From Sambucus nigra (lineage: Eukaryota > Streptophyta > Magnoliopsida > Dipsacales > Adoxaceae), in NCBI GenBank assembly GCA_949130495.1, contig OX422215.1:8223302-8287301 (forward strand): DNA of 64,000 bases, in the 5' to 3' direction. Below, piece by piece: positions 45,487 through 57,476 of the stretch; position 1 is the stretch's first letter; the number at the start of each line of letters is the position of its first letter. A program made the translations under genes and the position numbers. Below the pieces are notes generated by a model. The model was not told the DNA's origin. It made no database searches and worked only from the letters and a program-made list of their open reading frames with translations.

Positions 45487-45655
45487 TTGAAATTAGAGTA
45501 AAGTCTTATAAGTTCGCAGTTATTATCTCAAAATAGCTGAAGAGCGAAACATATACAAAATAATACAACAATCCTAAAATATAGGGCTCTAGATCAAAGA
45601 AAGCTCAGCGGAAACATAATAAGCCGTACAGATCCTAAGGAGACTAGAACCTGAT

Positions 45656-45667
45656 GCTCTGATACCA
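45656..45667 (-). promoter_or_regulatory. Primer binding site of E3
   Basis: TGGTATCAGAGC on the minus strand, two bases inside the 5' LTR end, the canonical initiator-Met complement. Confidence 0.92.
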
Positions 45668-45669
45668 CC

Positions 45670-48555
45670 TGTGAAACCCCGACTAATTAAATACCAGGTA
45701 GCTACTCCTTTATTCAAATTAATTCAAAATGTCAAGTTGGTTCAGTTCTTAGCATCACTGTCGAAAAATATTTTTAACAATTACTAGCCACCTAATATTT
45801 AAAAAGTGAGTTGTCCATTTTTTTATTAAATCCAATTAACATGCAATAAGATAGATTATGAAGTGATACATAACCACTACAACATAGTCACAATAGAATA
45901 ACCATGGAATAATAATGAATCTGGAGGAATACTCCTCACAACAATCCGAATACTGAAATAAACAAATACAAAGTTTGAATCATTAATTAATTACAACCCA
46001 AAATCTGAAATAAACTGAATAGATATAATGTCTGAAGGAAATCGGGCGACATGCCCAACAGATGAGAAAATTTGATAATAAAATCAATATCGAAAGTGGA
46101 GACGTCTATTGGCAAGGTCCTGTAACTCCCACAGTAGCTACAGCACGTCACCGGAATGGAACTCCTATGCTTGGTGTCCTTGTAGCTGAGCACTTAAAAG
46201 GTTATTACAAGAAAGTAGATTTGAAAGCAAACGGGTCAGAGCCCGATTGTGAAAACAGTTTATAATATAGCAAGTGTTTAATATCATTGAACAGTGAATA
46301 TAAAGTACATGAGAGTGTGCCCTCACACGAGTCCTCACCTCTCAACTAATTGTGCACTCCTATTGTACCCGTACCCGTTCTAGTTATTCCCATATCTAAC
46401 TAGTCCAATACAAAATCTAACATGACTATACGAATCATAATTTAATTCCGGCATCTTCATTTAAACAGAGAGTTTTACTTTTCTTCACAGTTTCCCATAT
46501 TAGTAATACTAATTACTAGAGATCTTCCATTTTATCTTTACCAAACGTTGCTATTATTTATACTCACATTTATACATGACAGTTCATTTCAATTAACAGT
46601 ATATTATTCTCATCATCAATATATAATACTAGCACACCGAGACTAATCTGCGGTGCACACATACTCTGCTATCCAATCCCGGTACATCACGTACATAAGG
46701 ACCACGCATTTCGAATCTCTCAGGAATCGTTCTCAAATAGCAAAAATCACATATAATGGAGGCGAACATAGTTCACATCACATGGGTCACGCACATACCT
46801 ACGCTCCCATGATCAGCAGACTTATTAACTTCTTAATAAGTCTTTCTCTGACCTATGTCCTCAAGGTACCAATCTAAATCCCCCGTAGGCACACAAATAT
46901 TAGATGGCCCTGATCGAACACCGACCTCCAATGATAGCAAGTACGTTAGGTACGTTATACATAGATAACTACATATACTAAGCATTCACACATCTTAGAT
47001 ATCTCAAAATATTAATAGAGGTATACTTCTCGTTCTTATACCATCATTTAGTGTTATACGTTTACAAGTCCCCGATTTATGTACATTAATGTTGTCAACT
47101 CTTCTCACGTCGTAATTAGGTGCTCGTTTCCTAATCCACAAGTATCATCCGGTTTACTACGAGATTCTAAGTTTTACCCCTCAACGTGCTCCAATCTCAA
47201 AAATATACTCACTAGTCAATAGGGGAAGGTTATTACTCCATTAAATAAGTCTACCGAACATTCGAAATAAAATCAGGCCTAAAAGGCCATTCTATCAACT
47301 CGTCATAAATCTCGTTCGAACGAGGTCATTCGAACGAGTGTCGTTCGAACGAAAGGCTTCAAATGAACTACCAACTCGTTAGAAGGGGTACTGTCATCTC
47401 GTTAGAAACTCATTCTAACGAGGTTGTTCGAATGACCTGGGCAAGTCTTCTAACGAGATGGAGGAATACGCCCAGAAAATCCCAAACACGTTCTTTTCTT
47501 CATTCTCCTCTTCTCTAAATCCACCCTAAGACTATCCAAATATGTTTTAATGTTTGTAAACTATTTTTACTCATCCTAGGTCATTCCTAAACATGCTTTT
47601 GGGGTCAAATCTTACAAATTAACATGCCAAACTTATAAATCCCCAATTCTTGTTCCAAACCCTATGAACTTGAATCCAGAATTTAATTTCATAAAAAGAC
47701 TCCTTATTAATCCGTTTTTAGATCATCAAAAGTTATGACTTGTATATTAAATTCGTCCATAATCATCTACATGTAAATTCCTACCCAAAACCACAAGTTT
47801 CACAATAATTTCGTTGGGTGTTCTTCATCAAAATTTCCAAGACATAAACAGTTTTCTACACTACACATGGAGGAAATATTCATTGCAAATAACGACATCA
47901 AAACACTTGCCTTAGATTTGTTTCTTTTGAATTGATGTCGGTGAATGAAGGTTGATTTCTCCCCTTTCTCTACAGAATTCTCCTAAGGATGGTGATGGTG
48001 GTTGGAGGTTTCTTTTGGAACCTCTTCAAACTCTCCCTTTAACTCCCGTAGCCCACTAACTTACCTAATGCTGATAATGGAATTAATGGGTTCGTTAGTA
48101 ATATATTATTTAACCCTAAAATTCGTGGGTTTTAATTCCCATATTTTTAAAATTACCAAAATACCCTTCTAGGTTACCGGTCTGGCCTAAAATTGACCCG
48201 GGACCTAAACTAAACCCCCGGCTAGTGTTTTCTGACTATTTCGACCCTTTCGAACACGTTGGCGCACTCAAAATAACCATTTTGTTGATAAAAATATAAT
48301 TCACCTTTTAATTTAAATCATTTCGTTCCTGACGCGACTGACACGCGTGTCCCAACTAAGTTTCCCAAATTGTCATATTTCTGCCTCGTGACAATTTAAA
48401 TACTTTCAATACTCATGAAATATTAAATTTTAATATCATAATCAAATACTAACTCACATCTTGCTAGTATTTATATCCGGATTAATTCCCAATTAATTCT
48501 CATTTAATTTAATTAATCCCTTAAATAAAAATCAATAAAATTACGGGGTATTACA
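45670..48555 (-). repeat. E3 5' LTR
   Basis: 2886 bp, pair of 37927-40802, ending TGTAATACCCCG when read on the minus strand from 48555. A palindrome cluster lies at 47311-47460, about 1.1-1.24 kb from the LTR start, the same offset as the GATCGATC cluster in E1 and E2; it includes the perfect palindrome CTCGTTCGAACGAG at 47311-47324. Confidence 0.93.
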
Positions 48556-49240
48556 CTGGAGACCCACTTTCCCCGACAGAATTTAATATTCATGTCTTAA
48601 AAAGTCTTCGGTCAGAATTAAAAGACCTTATCACATCTCTCACTACACGCTCCAAACCCGTCACATTTTCTGAATTACATTCCCTTCTTTTAAGCCATGA
48701 ATTTATTCATGATAATAAACTTTCTTCTCTCTCCCTTAATTCACTCCCCTCAAACACAACTACTCCTACGGCTCATCTCACTACTCATAACACACCAAAT
48801 ACTTCTCACCAATCACACTCTCATTTAAACCACCAAACCTCTTATCATCAATCCACTCGTGGACGCAACTTTCGTGGTCGGGGTTGTGGTCATTTTTCTT
48901 CCGTTGGCACCCTTATAATTCCCAAGACTATCATCCTTGTTGTCAACTATGGTCATCCCCAAACCACACTGCCCCAACATGCCCTATTCGATTTACCCCT
49001 ACACAAACTCATCCCACGTCTCATTTTACCTACACACCCTCACCTCAACCTGGCCTACTTCCAACACCTAGCTCTCCCGTCACAATTTAGCTTCCCGATA
49101 CCAGGGCTTCTCATCATGTAACCCTTAATTTTTCTAACCTTACTAATCCCAATGAGTACAATAGAGGCGACACACTTCATATTAGCAATGGTAAGGCGAC
49201 ACACTTCATATTAGCAATCTCCCATATCGGCCACTGTTCT
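48556..49240 (+). pseudogene. Copia B gag C-terminus and protease
   Basis: Resumes gag after E3. The knuckle region reads CQLWSSPNHTAPTC, so the second metal-binding Cys is Trp. The protease site at 49097-49105 is DTR rather than DTG. A small local duplication (gcgacacacttcatattagcaa) occurs at about 49168 and 49197. Confidence 0.8.
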
Positions 49241-49251
49241 CTTCCCTCACT

Positions 49252-50689
49252 TTGTCTTCTCTTGATCTCAATAATATCTTAACTATACCTTCTATTTTTA
49301 AGTCACTTATTTATGTTCAAAAATTCACTCGTGATAATGATGCATTTTTTGAATTTCACCTTAATTTTTGTGTTGTGAAAGATCGTCGTACGAAGACACC
49401 TCTTCTATACAGCACCACTAGCAATGGTCTCTACACTCTATCCAATCCATCGTCATCTCTGCAAGTCTTTCATGCAGTCAAAGCATCCTCTAAAAATTGG
49501 CATCATCATCTCGGTTATCCACATCACCAAGTTCTTCATCAAATATTTCATCGTCATCAACTACCATTTACTTTTCTTCGTCAACAAAAACTATGTGTCG
49601 CATGTCAAATGGGAAAATATTCTAAGTTGCCTTTGTCGATGCATGTCAAGTCATCTACTTTAGTTTTAGAGTTGGTCTTTAGTGATGTTTGGTCCCATCC
49701 CCTGTAATGGTCATGAATATTTTATAATCTTTGTTGATCATTATTCGAATTTTATTTGGTGTTTTCCCATGACTAATAAATCTGATGTGCATAATATTCT
49801 TATTAATTTGCAGAAATTCGTTGAATGAGAAATTAACACAATAATAAAAAATATCCAACAAATTGGGGAGGTGAGTTTCGTAAATTAGATACTTTTTTCA
49901 AAAATTATGGAATTCAACACCGTTACTCTTGTACACACACACATGAACAAGTGGGCTTTGTTGAACAACATCACCGTCATATTGTCGAACGGGACTTGCC
50001 TTAATGGCTCATGCATCCGTTTCCTAAAAATTTGGCATTTTTCTTTTAAAATGGCCACTTTTCTTATAAATCGCCTACCGACTCGTACTCACTCTATTTC
50101 CATTTCAATTTATTTTTTTCCATTACCCCTGACTATAAACTTTTAAAAAAAATTGGGTGTCTTTGTTTTCCCTACCTTCACCCTTATAATGCTCACAAAC
50201 TCGACTATCGTTCTCAACTGTGTGTCTTCCTTGGTTATACTCCAAATCATTCTGGTTATCGTTGTATGCACCTTCCTACAGGTCAAATTTACAACGCAAG
50301 ACATGTTCATTTAGACAAACATAGCTTTCCCTTTGCCTCGATAATCTCGGCACCTTCTCCACTAATCTCTTCAACATGGGGCTCTTTTCAACCACCATCA
50401 AACCACCTCACTCTCCCTACTTGCTCAGCATACCTTCACCTTGCACTGTATCTATACCCCGCCCTCCCATAACCTCCCGATCTACAGCAGCGCTGCCACA
50501 GCAACTATTGTCTAAAACAGCATTTCACGTCCCTACTGCCCTTCCTTCTTGCCACGCACCACCTACTGCTCGACCTCCAACGGCTATACCTATTACTACT
50601 CCACCAGTTACAAGCCGAGCCACAACTCTTAATATTACCTCACTGCCTCCATCTTGTTCTAATCCCACTGACATCACATAGCAGTAGAC
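49252..50689 (+). pseudogene. Copia B GAG-pre-integrase, integrase and linker
   Basis: The frame 49252-49707 carries VVKDRRTKTPLLYSTTSNGL, HHLGYPHHQVLHQIF and CVACQMGKYSKLPLS, then VFSDVWSHP with the first catalytic Asp of the integrase core. It then breaks. The remaining core is readable only in pieces (HEQVGFVEQH near 49945). The Pro/Thr-rich linker runs 50340-50680. Here the sequence homologous to Copia A is continuous through both positions where A holds the CACTA-like block and the solo LTR. Confidence 0.82.
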
Positions 50690-51595
50690 CTAGGTCCTCT
50701 CATTATTAAACAAAATTCTCACCCAATGACCCTTCGTCCTCGTCCTTCTCTGGCACCTAAACTCACACCCACTGCTCATAATGTCTCTCTTCAACCTACT
50801 GAACCAACATGTTTTACCGTCGCCAATAAAGACCCTCAATGGCGCACTGCTATGCGTGCTGAAATTAATGCACTTCTTAAAAATCACATATGGTATCTTG
50901 TTCTCTCCTCTCCTCATATGAATATCATTGGATAAAAATGGGTTTATAAAATTAAACACAAAGCCGATGGCACAATCAAATGATACAAAGCTCATTTTGT
51001 CGCCAAAGTCTTTCAGCAAGAGTATGGTCTTGAGTTCAATTAAACATTCAATCTCGTTGTCAAGGCGACCACCATTCATACCATTCTTTCCATTGTCGTC
51101 TCTAATGGTTGGCCTGTGTCTCAACTCGATGTTAATAACGCATTTCTCCATGGCTTCCTAAATGAAACTGTGTTCATGCAACAACCTCTTGGTTTCCAAG
51201 ATCCTACCAAACCCACTCATGTATGCCAACTTCATCGTTCCCTCTATGTTCTCAAACAGGGGCCACGTGCCTGGTTTCACCGTCTTACTCAATTTCTAAC
51301 CTCTCAAATTTTTATTGGTTCCAAAAATGACACCTCTTTGTTTATCTATCATTTCGGGACTACTAGCCTTTACCTCATTATTTATGTGGATGACATTCTC
51401 ATTATGGGTAATTCTTCTTCTTTAATTCAATCCCTCATTTCTACCTTGAGCCATGAATTTTCTCTCAAAAATCTTGGTCCCTTCCACTACTTTCTCGGCA
51501 TTGAAATAGTTCCCACCTATAACGGTTTATTACTCTCTTAATAACATTAAATTCTAGACCTTCTTCAATATAATGGCATGTATCACTCCAAAACT
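50690..51595 (+). pseudogene. Copia B reverse transcriptase, truncated
   Basis: Reads WVYKIKHKADG, QLDVNNAFLHGFLNE, QPLGFQDP, RAWFHRL and YVDD at 51383-51394, then FHYFLGIE. Stops near 51040 and 51540. Similarity to Copia A ends near 51595, before RNase H, and E4-derived sequence begins. Confidence 0.88.
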
Positions 51596-51892
51596 CATAG
51601 GATTGTGGTACCATTACAGGGAAAAATAGACAACCATGTGAACAGGAAAAATATATTAAAAATTGCCATAACCACATAAAGCTTCATTGGGGTGGGGGTT
51701 GGGAAGAATCGGGTGCGTCAGGGCTATAGGGATCATAGAAATTGGATGGCAAGGGCTCGTTGGGATCCCCTTGGCGTCGATATATGTCTGCTTGAAAACG
51801 GAACATCATGCTGGTATCGCGACGGTAATCGATCAAAAGTTGTCGAATCGCGTCTCGAGCGTCGCCATTTGGTCCGTGAGGTCGCTACCCGC

Positions 51893-52855
51893 TCACTCAA
51901 AATTAGGGTCATCTTCCTCGTCCGTCGACTCTTCGTCCGCACCTACATCCCCCATTTCTACATCAGCACCGTCTGTTTCTTCTTCGCCTTCTTTGCTCTC
52001 ACTCAAGGTAGCTTCTTCCTCGCTATCACTTCCCCTCCTTGCCCGAAGGACGACTAGCTGTTTGGCGCTCTTAGTGCGGGTTCCCTGTCCAAAAGGACCA
52101 GGAAGGCGGGTACGATCGAGCGGCGCTGTAATGCTAGCATCCTTAAGGGTGGAGTTAATCAATTGTGCATATGGAAGTGGTGTTGCACCTTTCTCATCCA
52201 AGGTCGCGGTGATGATGTCGGCATATAGGGTTTGGGCCAAGTGGATGGAAGTGTGTGGATCAAATAGGTGATAGATCAATGTGGCCAGACGGGGCCACAT
52301 CGCGAAATTGTTGGACGTTTGCAAGATGTTGGCACACACTATTTGGAAGGTGAGGCGCGCCTTCTCATTAAGGCGTCCAATGGAGACAGTTTGTCCCGTC
52401 CATGCAACATCTGGGGCAATGCGTTCCATGATCACGTCTTTGGCGATCGAGGCGACGTTCCTTGGATAGGTGAATTCTTGGACATCCGGAACATCATATT
52501 CGGCCAACTTGGCCGTGAGAAGAGCCAACGAAAAAGGGATGGCGGTACCATCCACGTATGCTTGAGCCTCGAATTGGCTCGTCCAAATAAGGGTACCATA
52601 AAAGGAGCGGACCTCGGCTGCCCAAATCTCTTCATACGGTTCATTGATGAATCGGCACCAACCTCTAGCCATGAATAGGGAGGTGATGGAGTTGGGAAAA
52701 CATGTCCATTGGACAGCGCTCTCCATATGGAGTTTACGATCTGGACTGAAGAACCGATGGCACCAACGTACCTATTGGCGGGAACGAAATTCCCCATGGC
52801 CGGAGGGGAGGATGTCAGTGAAGTCATACTTGGTGGGGGATGGTCGTTGGGCCAT
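51893..52855 (-). pseudogene. E4 extra ORF in env position (plant transposon-protein type)
   Basis: The frame starts at the ATG ending at 52855 (MAQRPSPTKYDFTDILPSG) and has one TAG at 52772-52774; from the next Met (52726) it is open for 277 codons. The middle holds ARGWCRFINEPYEEIW, VRSFYGTLIW and LLTAKLAEYDVPDV; the end is strongly acidic (repeated Glu/Asp/Ser after about residue 225). This resembles the 'putative plant transposon protein' domain found downstream of integrase or alone in Athila-like elements; that link is from memory. No signal peptide or membrane segment is seen, so it is not an obvious envelope glycoprotein. Compared with the rest of E4, the frame is unusually well kept. 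Confidence 0.6.
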
Positions 52856-53535
52856 GATATCCGGGAGAGGTGGATGGAAATATAGGGAGAGAGAAGAGAT
52901 GAGTGATTTGGTTGATGGTCTGAAGAGAAAGTGATGGTGAAGGTAGGTATTAATAGGTGAAAGGGGTGGGTATGGTTTGGAATTGGTAAGAAAAGGTTTG
53001 GAGGGAGAAGGGGGTGTATTTGGGAGGGAAAGGGAAGGGTTGGGAGTGGTGTGGACGAGTTTGGAGGGAATGAATGGGATTGGGGAGAAGGGGGTGAACC
53101 TAGGGAAATAGGAAAAAAAAATCTGCAGAAAGCGAACCGATCCACCTGGGGACCAGATTGGTCCGGCTCAAAATTAAAGGAACCGGTCCGGCCCTAAAAT
53201 AAAGGAACAGGTCCGGCTCTTATTTTTGAACTGGATTTCTCCCCTAACTTGGTTTCGAACGCTCTTCTCCTAAAAGTTTCACTTTCACAACATACTCCCT
53301 ATCAATTTTGGATTAAAACTCTCTCGATACCAATGGCCAACGCAACTTGACTCAATTTTCCAAAAATGTGAATGCTCTTTCCCAAATGTACCCTAATCAT
53401 GTCGACGCTCACTACACACGTGACTCTCACTACACACACTACTCTCACCCCATACGCGTCGGGGGTGCGACTACCTCGCTGTAACAGCTCACTCTACCCC
53501 GTAAACGGGGCCGACAACCAAACAGTGCCGACTTA
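52856..53535. other. E4 spacer between integrase and extra ORF
   Basis: Non-coding. Its ORF-proximal part (52870-53140) is strongly purine-rich on the plus strand, so a minus-strand transcript would carry a pyrimidine-rich leader before the extra ORF. At 53145-53218 there is a run of GGTCCGG/ACCGGT words like those in the E4 LTR. Confidence 0.55.
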
Positions 53536-53539
53536 TTCC

Positions 53540-54558
53540 ACACATGCCTCTAGATATGGCTTTAGGCGTTGTCCATTTACTTTGAATGTATTTCCCCCTT
53601 TCAAATCATCTAATTCAATAGCTCCGTGAGGGAAAACATTCTTTACAACGAATGGGCCACACCATCGTGACTGCAACTTGCTCGAAAAGAGATGAAGCCG
53701 AGAGTTATAAAGAAGAACTTTTTACCCGGGAAGAAAATTTTTGCGTCGAATGATGCTATCGTGGGCGAGTTTCATCCTCTCTTTGGAGATTTTTGCATTC
53801 TCATACGCAGCATTGTGTATCTCTTTTAACTCATTTAATTAAAGCTTGCGTGCTTCACCGGCCTTATCCATGGCATAGTTTAACTCCTTAATCACCGAAT
53901 ACGCCTTGTGTTCTAATTTCGCGGGAAGATGGCAAGGTTGGTCATACACAAAGCGAAAAGGGGACATGCCGAGTGGATTTTTATATGCGGTGCGATAGGC
54001 CCATAGCAAATCGTTCTATCTAAGTGACCAATCTTTTCGGGTAGGATTGACGGTCTTTTCAAGAATATTCTTGATTTCTCGATTTGCTAGTTCGGCCTGC
54101 CCATTCGTTTGTGGGTGATAAGTCGTTCCGACCTTGTGAACGACACCATACTTTCTCATTAGCTTCTCGAATGGCCTATTGCAAAAGTGCGTGCCATTAT
54201 TGCTGATTATCACTTTCGGTGCACCGAAGCGAGAAAGTATGTGTTTCTGCAGGAATTTTATCACCACTTTGTTATCATTTGTCTTGGTAGCTATAGCTTC
54301 AACCCATTTAGAAACGTAGTCTACCGCGACAAGGATGTATTGGAAACCAAAGGACGGGGGGAAAGGACCCATGAAGTAAATACCCCAACAGTCGAAGATC
54401 TCAATGATGAGTATGGGGGTAAGAGGCATCATGTCTCGTCGAGTAATGGCCCCCATCCGTTGGCACCTATTGCAAGATTTGCAAGCAACGTTCACATCCC
54501 GAAATATTGTGGGCCAATAGAGGCCGCATTGCAGAATTTTGGCGGCCGTCGTTTTCAT
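53540..54558 (-). pseudogene. E4 integrase with lost catalytic Asp residues
   Basis: The zinc domain appears at the start (CKSCNRCQ). The core reads [34 protein letters not shown] and [14 protein letters not shown]. In Athila relatives the first is GIDFMGP and the second ISDGG-type, so the first catalytic Asp is Tyr (54376-54378) and the second is Asn (54199-54201); the Glu is kept. A stop at about 54016 is followed in frame by the C-terminal part (AYRTAYKNPLGMSPF to [20 protein letters not shown]). It cannot be an active integrase. Confidence 0.85.
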
Positions 54559-55215
54559 AGAAAAGTGGACTCCACAAGCTTCCGAATGACAAAACTGGAT
54601 GACTTTCGGGATCTCGTCATTCGGTACACATCGTCGGATGATTTAATCGACGCAATATTTAAACAAGAAGGGATCATAATAGAAGAACATGGGCGACCAA
54701 GTAATAAATCTCTTTTTATCTTGCAATGTCCAATCGGGAGGGACGACTCCCGTGACAAGGTAATTCACTATATCCGTAAACCAGGGCAAAGAAAAGGTAG
54801 CAAAAAGTTGCTCATCCGAAAAGTATTCGTCTATGGGTATGGGATCACTAGGTACGTCAGACGAAAGTCGTGATAAGTGGTCGGTAACGATGTTTTCTAC
54901 CCCTTTCTTATCTTTAATGGAGAGATTAAACTCTTGTAGGAGTAGGATCCACCTTATGAGACACGGCTTTGCATCTTTCTTTGCAAGTAGGTATTTCAAT
55001 GCCGTGTGGTCGGTGAAGCAAGTAATGGGAGAACCGATAAGATATGACCAAAATTTATCAAGGGGAAAGACTATCTCTAGCAACTCTTTCTCCGTGGTAG
55101 AGTAGTTGAGTTTTGGTCTGGTAAGAGTCCGGCTAGTGTAGTAGATGACATGAGCTTGCTTATCTTTTCTTTGGCCCAAAATAGCCCCTATTGCATAATT
55201 GCTAGCATCACACAT
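54559..55215 (-). pseudogene. E4 RNase H
   Basis: Reads [49 protein letters not shown] and [13 protein letters not shown], the RNase H of the Athila/Tat type. The first catalytic Asp (CDAS) and the later TDH are present. The frame is open to about 54643 and then runs, with a stop, into the integrase zinc region. Confidence 0.85.
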
Positions 55216-56735
55216 AAGTTCGAATGGTGAAAACTAATCCGGAACTTGCATGATGGGAGCGGACACAAGCATGGTTTTTTAGTTTTTCAAAAGAGATTTG
55301 GCATGCTTCCGTCCACTCGAATGGGGTGTCCTTCATGAGTAAGTTGCTTAAGGGTCTAGCGATGGCGCTAAAGTCCTTAATGAACCTTCGATAAAACCCC
55401 GCGTGGCCCAAGAAAGAGTGCACGTCTTTGAGATATTTTGGTGGGGGAAGATCAGCTATGACATCTATTTTTTCCCTATCAACTTATATCCCCTTGGATG
55501 AGACTATGTGGCCAAGAGCTATTCCCTCAGTAGCCATGAAATGGCATTTCTCCCAATTCAGCACTAAGTTCTTCTCCACACACCAGGCAAGTACTTGTTC
55601 CAGTTTTTCTAAACAAAGGTCAAAAGAGGTGCCAAAAATGCTAAAATCATCCATGAACACTTAGAGTCCTCTCTCGACCATATCCCTAAATATACTCAGC
55701 ATGCCCCTTTGAAAGGTCGCGGGTGCATTACACAAGCCGAATGGCATACGTTTGTAGGCAAACGTACCAAGGGCAAGTGAAAGTCTTTTTCTCTTGGTCA
55801 AGTACATCTACCTCAATTGGATTATATCCAGAATAACCATCAAGGAAGCAATAGTAAGGGTGGCCCACTACTCTCTCAAGCATTTGATCAATAAATGGCA
55901 AGGGGAAATGGTCTTTCCTAGTTCCCGCATTAAGTTTCTGGTAATCAATGCAAACGCGCCACCCGGTGGTGGTACGTTGGGGAACTAGCTCTCCCTTAGC
56001 ATTCTCAATCATTGTCATGCCCGACTTCTTCAGGACGACTTGAATAGGGCTCACCCACTTGCTATCCGAGATTGGGTAGATAATCCGGGCATCCAATAAT
56101 TTAATAATTTTGGTTCTCACTACTTCTTTCATATTTGGATTTAGCCTTCTTTGCATTTCTATTGAGGGATTGACATCCTCTTCGATATGGATCTTGTGAG
56201 TGTAAATCAACGGACTTATGCCCTTTAAATCATCAATGCACCAACCAAAAGCACTTTGGTGCTTTTTCAAAATTTTTAATAATTTTCCCTCCTGCTCTTC
56301 GTCTAGGCTAGAGGAGACAACAACAGGAAATGTCTCATCCTCGCCTAGGTATGCATATTTAATATGGGAGGGGAGTTTCTTCAATTCGAAGGTTAGAAAT
56401 TTGTTGCTGGAGGGAACCATGCATGTATCCCTCGGAGGTAATTCCTCAAATCTAGAAACCCAATGTACATCTCTCGCGTCCTCGTTCGACGCTCTCTCAT
56501 CGAGTAACTCTACCAACTCCTCAACCTCCCTCTCGAAGTAGATGTATGTCCCATCACTCTCGTGTCTCGACACTAAACAGGATCTTAAGGCGTCGCCATA
56601 ATAATTCTCCTCAAAGTACTCCTCTACTATCTCATCTATGAAGCTCACCGCGTGAAGATCATATTCTTCCCCCATATGTTGGGCTATGTGGAAGATGTTG
56701 GTCTCTAAGGTCATGTTCCTAAAGGTGAGTTGCAT
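55208..56735 (-). pseudogene. E4 reverse transcriptase
   Basis: The segment 55728-56735 carries the pre-RT linker (acidic), then SKWVSPIQVVLKKSGMT, TTTGWRVCIDYQKLN, DHFPLPFIDQMLERV and FLDGYSGYN, with a frameshift near 55770. The catalytic pair is kept in FMDDF at 55643-55657, followed by GHAGFYRRFIKDFS at 55208-55423 in another frame. At least two frameshifts and a few stops break it. Confidence 0.88.
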
Positions 56736-57446
56736 TCACTCATTCCGAGTATTGATGATTACGTTAGCTGTAGCTAAAAACGGGCGCCCAAGGATGATGG
56801 GAACATGGTTGCTCGAGGTGAAGGAGGGCTCCGTGTCCCAAATGACAAAGTATATCGGGAAGTAAAAAGTTTCAACTTGGACGATCACGTCCTCAACTAT
56901 GCCTCTTGGGATTTTCACGGTTTGATCCGCTAATTAGAGAGTGACCTTTGTGGGCTTGAGGTCGCCGAAATCAAGTTTCCTATAGATGGAGTAAGGGAGG
57001 ATATTGACACTTGCTCCCAAATCAAGTAAGGCTTTTTCGATTTTATTTTCTCCAATGATGCAGGAAATGGTGGGTGCACCGGGATCTTTAAATTTAGGCG
57101 GGAGATCGTTTAGTAGAATGGAGCTCACGTTCTGTGCTAGAAAGACATTCTTCTTTACCTTCATCTTTTTTTTTACCGTCAATAAGTCTTTGATGACTTT
57201 TGCATAAGCTGGAATTTGCTTAATGGCATCGAGAAAAGATATATTCCTCTTTACATGCTTTAGCACGTCTAGCACGTCATCACGTGGGTTTCCTTTATGG
57301 GAAGGAATCAACCTTTGAGGAAACAGTGCCGCGGAGGGTGGTTTCACTACCACCTCGGGCTCACTAGTGTCTTCTTTGTCACTCCCATTCAAGGGGACAT
57401 CTTCGGCCTCTTTCGCACCGGCGACTGCACTACCGTGTTGTGACAT
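56736..57446 (-). pseudogene. E4 gag C-terminus and protease
   Basis: The Athila-type segment before protease (ALFPQRLIPSHKG, ISFLDAIKQIPAYAKVIKDL) is followed by the protease with DLGAS at 57009-57023 (the family has D-L/T-G), then IPRGIVEDVIVQVETFYFP and the ILGRPFLATA motif at 56736-56918. A stop lies near 56934 between the two open parts, in the same frame. Confidence 0.85.
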
Positions 57447-57476
57447 TTCTCTCTCTCTATTGAAGACTCGATATCC

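Larger units (their letters stand above)
37927..48555 (-). mobile_element. E3: Tekay-type gypsy element in Copia B gag
   Basis: A 10.6-kb element on the minus strand. In plus coordinates it runs TGTGAGACC ... GTATTACA, with a 5-bp duplication CTGGA at 37922-37926 and 48556-48560. Its LTRs are about 2.88 kb, with primer site, gag, pol, chromodomain and polypurine tract as in E1 and E2. The proteins align along their full length with E1/E2, but the LTRs are similar only near their ends, so E3 is a separate subfamily. It has three visible frameshifts and many stops and is the most decayed of the three. Confidence 0.93.
37752..51595 (+). mobile_element. Copia B: end-truncated relative of Copia A
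   Basis: Similarity to Copia A starts at taggccttcaaacc (37752, equal to about 1471 in A) and ends near 51595 (equal to about 36025 in A). Both LTRs and the RNase H are therefore missing. E3 interrupts it in gag (37927-48555). In all joints shared with Copia A it lacks A's insertions, which is why it is a useful ruler. It has about as many stops and frameshifts as A. Confidence 0.85.

Noticed and set aside
51687..52271. Plus-strand 194-codon frame opposite the E4 extra ORF
   Set aside because: The antisense of a frame with a clear acidic, protein-like pattern; Ser/Ala-rich composition is the expected shadow.
51893..52855. True envelope glycoprotein for E4
   Set aside because: Position fits, but there is no signal peptide, transmembrane segment or Cys pattern.
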